64,000 bases of DNA from Oreohelix idahoensis (Eukaryota; Mollusca; Gastropoda; Stylommatophora; Oreohelicidae): positions 310,001 to 374,000 of the forward strand of contig JAMPIV010011331.1 of the NCBI GenBank assembly GCA_024509875.1. The letters are read 5' to 3'. Below the pieces are notes generated by a model that saw only the letters and a program-made list of their open reading frames with translations, was not told the origin of the DNA and made no database searches. This document shows positions 56,158 to 64,000 of this stretch, in pieces. Position 1 is the stretch's first letter, and the number at the start of each line of letters is the position of its first letter. A program made the position numbers and the translations under genes.

Positions 56158-56820
56158 CCACTCACCTCTCATGAATATCCGCTACATCCCTGTGAGACAG
56201 CCGCACAGGTAAAAATCAGTAAACACTTAACGAAAAATCAGAGGGAGAGGAGAGTTCAAAAGGTTTTGGATGATCATGCAGATGTGTTAACGGACAAACC
56301 GGGGCATACGAATTTATTGGAATATGATATGAAACTTGTAGACCCAACACCAATCTGTATGAGAGCCTATACAATCCCGTTTGCAAAGGAGACAGCTTTG
56401 AAGGAAGAGATATAGTATTTGTTGAAAGAAGGAATTATTTCACACAGTGAGTCCCCGTACAGTTCTAGTGTGGTTCTGTTGAGAAAACACTCTGGGGAAC
56501 ACAGACTGTGTATAGATTACAGGAAACTGAATGCTGTCACAGAAGGTCAGGTGGATCCATTACCTGATATAAATCAGCTGTTCGCTAGGCTGAACAAAGC
56601 TAAATATTTCTCTAAGGTCGATCTGAGCAAAGGCTTTTATCAGATTCCAGTAAAACCTGAGGTTAGACCGTATTTAGCCTTTAGCACCTCGGATGGACAT
56701 TATGAATTCAACATGTTGCCTTTTGGGTTGAAAAATGCTCCGAGTGTGTTTTCTAGAATGATGCGAAAGTTGTTGGAATTACTTGGTCCGCGCAGTGTGA
56801 ATCGGCCTACCAAGAGTTAA
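56158..56820 (+). pseudogene. pol: RT of element 5, catalytic box deleted
   Basis: Continues Pol with another in-frame stop at about 56,413 and the recognisable DYRKLNA, SKVDLSKGFYQ and LPFGLKNAP motifs. Just after RMMRKLLE (about 56,786) the sequence jumps to the segment that normally lies about 120 residues further on, removing the FMDD catalytic box. This is a deletion of roughly 0.4 kb compared with element 4. The RT must be inactive. Confidence 0.9.
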
Positions 56821-57278
56821 AAGAAAAACTCACAAGCAAGCCAATATTGAAATTGCGCGACTTGAGTCAAGAGTTTGTTGTGAGGACGGACGCGAGTAAC
56901 GTCGGATTAGGGGCAGCCCTATTACAAAGATACAATACACTTGATGGGGAATTAACCCCAGTTGCTTATGCTAGCCGTAAGCTGAACACAGCGGAACAAA
57001 AATATTCAACTAGTGAAAAGGAATGTCTGGCTTTGATATGGGCGATAAAAAAGTTCCAAATCTATCTCTATGGTAGATCATTAAGGATTCAAACAGATCA
57101 TAAATCACTTGTATTTCTGTCGCAAGCAAGACATGAAAATGCTAGATTATTACGTTGGTCTTTGCTCTTACAGCCATACCAATTTATCATAGAATATATC
57201 CCCGGGTCGGAGAACGTAGGTGCAGACTTTTTAAGTAGACACCCATACGACGAAAATCAGAGTAGTCACCAGGCATAA
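56821..57278 (+). pseudogene. pol: RNase H of element 5
   Basis: After the deletion the frame reads through the RT connection into RNase H. The open part begins at 56,847 (143 codons). It has the first Asp in VVRTDASN, the Glu region YSTSEKECL, the Asp in IQTDHKS and the closing GADFLSRHP. Active-site residues are intact, unlike element 4. Confidence 0.9.
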
Positions 57279-57338
57279 TGATTTAAATTTATCTATGTGT
57301 ATTTCGAATTGGGAACTGACATCATGTAGTCTGTTCTA

Positions 57339-57352
57339 AAAGTGGGCAGATA
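57339..57352 (+). other. Polypurine tract of element 5
   Basis: AAAAGTGGGCAGA lies directly before the 3' LTR start at 57,353. Confidence 0.7.
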
Positions 57353-57434
57353 TGTGACGATATTCTCAATACAATAGCTAAATTAGATAATATTGTAGAG
57401 CATAAAGTCAAAAATAAGATAGAAAATAAAAATT
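57353..57434 (+). repeat. Truncated 3' LTR of element 5
   Basis: 82 bp identical or nearly identical to 50,526-50,607. It then changes abruptly to unrelated sequence (57,435-57,667, nothing recognised). A deletion or rearrangement removed the remaining 2.3 kb. Confidence 0.88.
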
Positions 57435-57669
57435 ACTCAATGGCTGGAAACACTTTCATTTCTCTCGGGTGACCTCAGATCTTTTGTTCATTAAATGATT
57501 GGCTTACTGGAAAAATATCTGAGAGTAAGGAAAATAGTAGGAGGACTAAACTCCGTGATATTCACATCAGGCGACAAAGATTACGATAGAAGGGATCTCT
57601 TAACTTTCCCTATATTTCCTTCAGCTGAGAGAAAATCGTCTACGAGTCTATTGTTATTGTTTACATATA
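57435..57669. other. Unassigned DNA between element 5 and the Tigger-like fragment
   Basis: About 235 bp with no recognised feature. Confidence 0.4.
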
Positions 57670-58350
57670 CAGGCATACCTCGACTTTCGTCGCTTCGAGT
57701 TTCGTCGCTTCGCTCTTTCGTCGGATTTCAATTATAACCACGTTTCCAAATTTCGTCGCTCGCTTCGCGCTTTCGTCGCATTTCGTCACAACAGCGCGTC
57801 ATCGTGTTTCTTACGTCATTCAGTCTTTGAATAGAAATCGTTCGGTGTGCACTGTTTTTGGTTGTCCGCATTGAATCTCTTATATTTGTGATTAAACATA
57901 TTAATACTACTTATTTTTGTGATTAAAAGAACCAAACTATTCATACCATATTATTTGTGTGATTATACTGTAAACAGTTCATAGTTATTTTTGTGTTAAC
58001 AGTATAATGACAGTGTTCATATCGTGATTATAAGAGACATATACAGTATCCATCTGTACGTTTTTGTGTTTAGGCCCTATACTACTTATTTTTGTGCTTT
58101 AATATATTCATAATGGGTCCTAAGTGTAGTGACGAAGTTAAAAAAACCCATAAGTAGAGGACGCAATTGCATACTGGGACAGGGTGGATCCGAATTTCGA
58201 CAGAAGTTGAAAAGTAAATAATAGTGGGCTAGAACACCAAATAGCCTGTTACAGAGAACTTCTTAGAGAAAGGAAGAAGACATCAATGAGGCAAATGTCT
58301 TTGCTCTCCTTTTTCAAGACGCAACTGCCACAACCAACTTCAGTCACTGT
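57670..58350 (+). mobile_element. Tigger/pogo-like DNA transposon fragment, internally deleted
   Basis: Starts CAGGCATACCTCG after a TA dinucleotide, the form of Tigger ends, followed by TTTCGTCGCTTCG repeats. A short transposase-like start (MGPKCSDEVKK) at about 58,113 ends at a stop after 14 codons. Near 58,225-58,345 lies a frame with the pattern CYRELLRERKK...LLSFF, reminiscent of pogo-type transposase tails. The middle is missing and I see no opposite terminal repeat. Element 6 begins just after it, so the other end may lie beyond that element. Confidence 0.5.
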
Positions 58351-58374
58351 TAAGGTATATTTATGTATATTAAA

Positions 58375-59046
58375 TGTTGGCCTCGTTTAGATTTGTTACC
58401 AGTTTAAATTTACGTGCTAACATATTGGTCTGAGGTCAACATGATGTATTTTACACTATATGATATTGCTAGTGAACGCGATTATGTGTTGACGTCACTA
58501 GGAAACCATGACGTAAGGAGGTGCTGCACTAATGCATGCAAACGGTCTTTCTTGGCCTTTCGTCGTTTGAATCCGTCTAAGCAAGACGTGGATTATTACT
58601 TCTCCCAACGTTATTGAGTTTTACAGTCTTCCTGCGTGGCTTATTAATGAAACGAAGGTCGCCATTTTAATTCTACTGATGCAGTGTTTGAGCATCCAAT
58701 TTGATGAGCAGTTTATTGAAGAAATAAGTTCTGGGAGAATATTTCCATCGCCAGCTGTCAGTTATCACTACTCCAAGGAGTCCGCTTGCCGGCATTGCGA
58801 GTATAAGGCTTGACATGCGACGATGCATTATTGACTGCAGGAGACTGAATTAATGTATGTATGACATGATTGTATTGTGATGATTCGTAATTAAATTGTA
58901 CTCGTCCGTGGACCCAGCCACGAAGATCGTTATTAACTTTATCCAAGTTTTGACGTAAATGTTGTTGGACACTCACAGCGTATTATATATATAATCAGCA
59001 CGATTCTCAACCAACTCTCTCAAACCCCAATGTAGCAGTGAGAACA
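58375..59046 (+). repeat. 5' LTR of element 6 (inferred)
   Basis: TGTTGGCC to GAGAACA, about 672 bp. The start is set by alignment to the relic LTR at 47,102. The end is set by the primer-site-like sequence that follows. No 3' LTR is in the window to confirm it. Confidence 0.6.
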
Positions 59047-59062
59047 TGGTGGCCAGTGTGGG
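59047..59062 (+). other. Primer-site-like sequence of element 6
   Basis: TGGTGGCCAGTGTGGG, alignable with the element 3 site (TGGTGCCCGGTATGTGGG) and in the same place. Confidence 0.45.
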
Positions 59063-60273
59063 AACGATATAGTCCTGAAGCATATAACATTCAATATAAG
59101 CTATGAAGAGAAGGATTTTTTGATTCATGAACTTATGAATTGTTCCGACGGTTGAAAATTTACATCAAATGTAGCGTACAGCGCATGCGCGACAGAAGTC
59201 ATTGACAACGAACCGGAATTTTCTAGCAAGGATGTACAAGACGATTGATTGAAATCTTCTGTCAATTATCAAATGTTTTCAAGTCTCCAATGGCCGTATT
59301 TGATCAAAAAAACTGCTCATACGATACCTGAAGCATGATTCAAGTCACTAGTCTGGTTCCTGACGTTGCCTTATGAAGCATACGAGTATCGTCGAAGATC
59401 TTGTTTGGCTACTTCAGATAAGCACCATTTTTGGGCTTACAAAATTTTTGCAATTTGTCCTACGGGCAATCTTTTTCGCATATCTATTTGTTCATGCATG
59501 TTTTATGTATTTATATGTATAGTTATTGTTTATATTCGCGGGCGGATGGTGGGAACTTCGAATCTCTGTTATGTTTCTTCGGATGTCCACAGAAATTCGA
59601 AGTCGTTCTTTAGGGCCATTGGTTTGAATATTGTCTGCTAGCAAAAGATCCACTGAGAAATCTCGTGGCATACTCTGTTTGCTCCTGAACTTATTCAACA
59701 TTATCTGTTTGGTTGTAAATTTTTGTATATATACATTGTATTTTCATTGTAATCGGTTTCAGTTTATTGATTTTCGTCATTTGTTCGTAAACATTTGTGA
59801 TCCTGATCTTACTATCATTCGGTTATACATGTCAGCTGTGTCTGTCAAAATGGGTCCTTGTCTAGTCTATTTTTAGATCTGTTGTGGTTTAACCTAGTTT
59901 CACATTTCGTGATTTTTGGTCAGTTGTAGAATTTTATTCAGTTCTCAGAATCGTTTTGCTGTTTGTAATTTGATCTTGTGGTGGGATATTGTTTGTATAA
60001 TTCTTTTGTTTACTAATTCTGTTCTATTTCTTTATTAACCTTTCATAACATAATATTAACATTAATTACATAAATATTTATGTATAAATATTATATGACT
60101 GCAATAATTTAATTGCATTGCACTAGTAGGTCATTAGCCACTAGTTATTCGCCTGAGTAGGGCATAGCTATACAAGATATTATTTAAAAAATAAAATTGT
60201 GTGCTTACATATAATTTGTAAAGCAATTTGTCAGTGACCTGGTTGACTAAGTGAGTACATTAGTTAGTTAACA
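59063..60273 (+). other. Leader of element 6
   Basis: About 1.2 kb, AT-rich toward gag, with no conserved frame. It corresponds to the element 3 leader in position and length class. Confidence 0.55.
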
Positions 60274-61500
60274 TGGCGACTTCAGAAACTTTTATGAAGA
60301 TTGAGAAGGATTTTTCCTATAAAGGGGAGGCACTTTGAGAATTTGCCATGGCTGAACTGGCTAAGGCGAAACAGGAATTAGCAGAACAGGAAGCTAAGGA
60401 AGAGAAGAAGAGAGCTGAAATGAAACAGGAACTAGCTGAACAGGAAGCTAAAGATGAGAAGAGACGTACTGATGAAAAAAAAGGCTTGCTACAGAAAAAG
60501 AGTTAATACTTCTTCGTATAGAAGAATAAAAATTAAAAGCTCAATTAGCAAATAATGGTAATACTGGAAATTCAAATACTGCGTCTTCATCTGGTAATAA
60601 TAAGAGTAATGAATGGTTTAAATTACCTGTATTCAACCCATCGGTTGACGATATATCATGCTACCTTGCTAGATATGAGGGGGTATGCACTTCACATAAA
60701 TTGGATAAATCTTTATGGGTTAGCAAACTACAGGAATTTTTGAGTGCAGAACCAATGACTGCCATCAGTACAATTAATGAGTCAGTCAGAAATAATTATG
60801 ACGCTGCTAAAGTAGTATTGCTAAAACGTTTCCAACTCAACGAAGAAGGTTATAGAGTCAAATTTAAAACAATGATTCCAGATTCGAGCAAAGATTTCTC
60901 TGAATTTATTGCTGCAATAAAGATCACTTTTAATAGATGGATTGAACTTTCAGGTATTGAGAAATCCTATGATAAACTTGTAGATTTAATGCTAAGGGAT
61001 AAAGTGTTATCCTCAGTAAGCAAACTATTTTGGTCGTTCCTACAGGAACGTAAACCACCAACTTTATCTGCTCTAGAGGAAATAGCAGTCCAGTTCTGCA
61101 CTGCACATCCCGGATAATGCATTGCAAACACTCAATTAAGAGAAGCTTTACCAGTTGCTTCTGTTGCAATGTGGAATAATAACAATAGAGCAAGATCTCA
61201 TAGTCTTGACAGAAATTTTGTACATAAAAGAAATAATGACAACAATTATTATAGGAATAATATCTTTAACAAGCATGATAATTTCAATAGAGGTCGACAA
61301 CAGTTTAGAAACCAGTCACCTGAATATAGGAATAACAGCAATTTTCAACAGGGATCAAACTGGAAGAAACAAGGTAATTTCATTCCTCATAACAATAATA
61401 ATTGGGGTAATACAAATCAATATTATAAAAACAGAAATAATCGTCAAAGTGGCAGACATCCAAATAATTATGTTGATCGCCAAAGACAGCGATCTCATTG
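60274..61500 (+). pseudogene. gag: Gag of element 6, with stops
   Basis: Starts MATSETFMKIEK, then a stop after about 20 codons, then a charged coiled coil (KQELAEQEAK repeats, 60,350-60,480) with further breaks. The capsid is well preserved from about 60,605 to 61,116 and matches element 3 throughout (FKTMIPDSSKDF, RWIELSG, DKLVDLMLRDKVLSSVS, LQERKPPTL), including the SCAN-like part. A stop at 61,115 is followed by the N/R-rich RNA-binding tail (about 61,169-61,500). The motif order is intact, but the frame is broken at least three times. Confidence 0.87.
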
Positions 61501-62200
61501 ACATGGACCACAGAGGTTCGACCATAATGCAGGGGCGGCACTGACTAGCAGCGTACTCTTGGGTAGTCAAGACTCTCATAACAAGGTACATTCGTCTGCA
61601 TGTTATTCATTTGACTTTGATGTGGCAAATAGTTGCCCAGAATGTCTAACTATATTTCAGAAGGACATCACTACAGTTCTGAAGTGTGGACACCCTCTCC
61701 CAGCTGTTAGTCTCTCCGCTAACGATGGTACAGGGACTTTGATATTTAACAGACGATTGGTTAATGGTACTATGGTGTCAGTTCTGAGGGATTCAGGTTC
61801 CACAACCATCGGCATTAGACAGTCTCTTGTACACCCTGGTTGTTCAACTGGAAAAAGTGTTAAGTGTATTACTTTTAGTGGCACAATTGAATACTATCCC
61901 ACTGCCATTATAGATGTACATACACCATTTTGTTCAGGGAAAGTTAGGGTATGTTTGTTGCAGAATCCAGTGACTAACCTCACAGTTGGTCGCATTCATG
62001 GGAGTAAAGACTGCACACAAGAGGAAATTGAGGATTGGGAAAGAAAAAATTTGTTGATTGCCAATGCAGTTACAACACGAGCCCAGACTCAAGCGTTGGA
62101 GAATGCACAGAGCTCAGAGCGTGACACAGTTACTCAGAGTGACACTGAAGTCCAGTCAGTGATAGATAGTGTCTTTCGCCACAAAACAAAGAGAAGATAA
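61501..62200 (+). pseudogene. pol: Cys/His motif and protease of element 6
   Basis: The open part is 61,559-62,200 (213 codons). It begins with the CX2CX13CXH pattern (NSCPECLTIF ... KCGH), the same spacing as in element 3. A protease-like DSG follows in VLRDSGSTTIG. The stretch up to VTTRAQTQ is closely similar to element 3. A frame shift near 62,170 moves to the next segment. Confidence 0.87.
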
Positions 62201-62828
62201 CTCATTAAAACAATATTTTGCTTTAGTCAAAAATGATGATTATGTTGGTTTCAATACCAGTCGTAAACATTGGTTTACTATTAACAATGACATTTTACCT
62301 AGAAACTTTATGGATCATTCTAATATAAAACAGCAGGTAATGGTTCCTCTTACTTTGAGGCCATATATCTTAATACATGCACAAGACACACTGCGCGGGT
62401 TATATGGGATACACTCGTACTCATTCTAGAGTGCTATCTTCGTTCTTTTGGCCAGGTGTTTCCCAAGACGTAACGTTATACGCACGTTCATGCGTTACCT
62501 GCCAGGAAGTCAAGTCTCGAGGAGCGTTCCATACTGCTCCAATCCAGGCATGTGTCATATCGGTCCGTCCTTTTGACAAGATGGCCATTGACATTATTAG
62601 TCCTCTACTACCTTCTGCCAGAGGTCACAGATTTGTCCTCTCGTGCATTGATTTGTGCACTCGATGGCCAGAAGCCATACCTCTTAAGCATACCTCTACA
62701 TCTGACGTAGCGGATGCACTTCTTCTAATTTTTTCCAGAATAAGCTTTCCTCGGAAAATACTTTCTGATCATGGGTCTCAATTTGTTTCTGACACCATGA
62801 CATCAATTATGAAGACTCTTAATATAGG
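62169..62828 (+). pseudogene. pol: Integrase N-terminus and partial core of element 6
   Basis: Two frames (62,169-62,429 and 62,377-62,844) cover the linker, HHCC finger (finger Cys pair in SCVTCQ) and core up to the second Asp (LSDHGSQF, about 62,766). The catalytic Glu and all RT are missing because the sequence changes at about 62,829. One of the finger glycine-histidine positions is changed (AGYMGYTR instead of AGHMGYTR). This copy cannot make an active integrase. Confidence 0.88.
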
Positions 62829-62990
62829 ATCCGCGCTAGCGTAGTGGTTACAACACCGCTCTGGCGACCGGGTGATTCATGATCAAACCCGGGCGACGGC
62901 ATTTGAGGATTTTTCGTCGACCGGGAATTGGACTGGATTAACTCGAGACCTGGCGAGGACTGTTGCGTGATAAATTCTCGCAACATCGTT
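62829..62990 (+). mobile_element. tRNA-like SINE head
   Basis: An A-box-like TAGCGTAGTGG (62,837-62,847) and a B-box-like TGATCAAACCC (62,880-62,890), with spacing like that of tRNA genes. The region is more GC-rich than its surroundings. It does not fold as a complete tRNA that I can name, and element 6 stops exactly where it begins. The 3' end is not defined. Confidence 0.6.
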
Positions 62991-64000
62991 TTATTTCAGT
63001 GTCTGTTTTATAACGCAAGGGCAACAACTGCTTGAAATCTATAGTCACTTTTCTCGGTAAGCATTTGTCTTCTCGCGTTAGTATCGAATGCAGTTAACTT
63101 TTGAGCTGTGGTCATTTTTGCGCTGGACTGCGCATGACTTGTCTTGTTGTTTGGTCGATCGGTTTCCGCCCACCACTAGTGGGAGTGAGCGATTTGGAAT
63201 GGCGAAAGAGATGCCTCGTTGAAGAGGGGATCTCCGCTTTTTTTTGTTCTGTCAGGGATGTGTAGTCCTCTTATGGATATTTCGTTTAGTCGAGATAATA
63301 CCTCTAGTGTTTTCCCACATGTCGGGAGGCGTGATATTTCTGTGTATTTCATGAAAGCAAGGTAAATTGACTTTTTCATTAACTCTATCGATTTTGGGTC
63401 GTGAGCGATTTCGATTCATAGCCTGTCTCCGAAAGTCGTCGTCACGAGATGTTCTTTCCCAGCTCACATGTCGCTGCATTGTACTGCATCGGTTGATGCA
63501 GGTTCCAAGGACCATTACTTGCTACTTTGTTAAATGAACTAGGTTTAGAAAACCTTTATTATCTAGAGGATATTCTTGAGGACATTATTTATACTTCGGC
63601 AGACGTGTCTGTCTTGCTGAAGTCAAACTAAGGAGAGTGAACTGATCTCATACATCTGGTTATCTCCTGGCTGTTATAGAAAGGATGGAGTTGTTCATCT
63701 GACTACATTTACAGCACTTTGAAATATAACATGCATCTGACTCATCATTGTAATGCTGTCTACCGTTTATTGCTGTATTGAATGTTGCTGTGATAATGAC
63801 TGTTTGATGTGCCTACACATTTGCGTAACCATTTTGTCACTGTGGCGTCCACAATAAATAATGAAGAAAAACGTCAACGGCTGTTTCAAGACTCATTGAC
63901 TTTATACGTCGTGAGTTTACTGACGTCCTATGTGGATTGCCCTGTTATTGTTGCATGAACATTGTTTTGACTGAACACATCTACACACTACACAAAACCA
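62991..64000. other. Unassigned DNA at the right edge
   Basis: No recognisable frame, LTR or tRNA. Element 6 pol does not resume here. Confidence 0.45.

Larger units (their letters stand above)
50526..57434 (+). mobile_element. Element 5: decayed Gmr1-like element, relative of element 4
   Basis: It has a 5' LTR of 2.38 kb, primer site, Gag, protease, integrase, broken RT, RNase H, polypurine tract and an 82 bp stub of 3' LTR. The LTR shares blocks with the element 4 LTR, for example the segment at about 51,845-51,900 against the complement of 29,950-30,005. Because the 3' LTR is truncated at 57,434, the right target site is gone. Confidence 0.9.
58375..62828 (+). mobile_element. Element 6: decayed Gmr1-like element, relative of element 3
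   Basis: 5' LTR, primer site, long leader, Gag, protease and the first part of integrase, in the same order and with the same motifs as element 3 but diverged and with several stops. It ends abruptly inside the integrase core at about 62,828, where a tRNA-like SINE head begins. Confidence 0.88.

Noticed and set aside
62829..62910. Functional tRNA gene
   Set aside because: A and B boxes are present, but I could not pair a full acceptor stem and anticodon arm. A SINE head is the better reading.

Overview
This is an AT-rich stretch of animal (metazoan) nuclear DNA built almost entirely of transposable elements. I see no convincing host gene. The assignment to an animal rests on several Ty3/gypsy-class LTR retrotransposons with the Gmr1-like domain order (integrase before reverse transcriptase), an RTE/CR1-type LINE tail, tRNA-related SINEs and a Tigger/pogo-like terminal inverted repeat. 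Gmr1-like elements were first described from fish and other deuterostomes, so a deuterostome or another marine invertebrate is plausible, but the species cannot be read from the window.

Layout. 1-11,829 (minus strand): two head-to-tail Gmr1-like elements sharing one 2.8 kb LTR. Element 1 (1-1,580) is cut by the window edge. Element 2 (1,581-11,829) has gag-pol, a proline-tRNA-type primer site and a polypurine tract. 11,830-13,505: no gene. 13,506-about 26,290: a foldback element with roughly 0.6 kb inverted arms, split by element 3 (13,673-22,652, plus strand), a full-length Gmr1-like element with 0.82 kb LTRs and a perfect ATTCT target duplication. 26,290-28,973: microsatellites and unassigned DNA.

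28,974-44,448 (minus strand): element 4, an LTR-internal-LTR-internal-LTR array. Both internal copies lack protease and the integrase core and carry the same RNase H active-site loss. 44,449-50,525: unassigned DNA with a 41 bp minisatellite, a LINE tail, a relic LTR and a SINE. 50,526-57,434 (plus): element 5, a relative of element 4 that keeps protease and integrase but has lost the RT catalytic box and most of its 3' LTR. 57,670-58,350: Tigger-like fragment. 58,375-62,828 (plus): element 6, a decayed relative of element 3, ending abruptly at a tRNA-like SINE head; nothing recognisable follows.

How the parts work together. Each complete element would be transcribed from its LTR, primed by a host tRNA, packaged by a Gag with a SCAN-like capsid segment, and reverse transcribed and integrated by a Pol ordered PR-IN-RT-RNase H. 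None of the copies is fully open. Many breaks are single-base losses in short homopolymers, so residual assembly error is a real alternative to decay. Elements 4 and 5 have complementary defects, and elements 2 and 4 both occur as shared-LTR tandem arrays.
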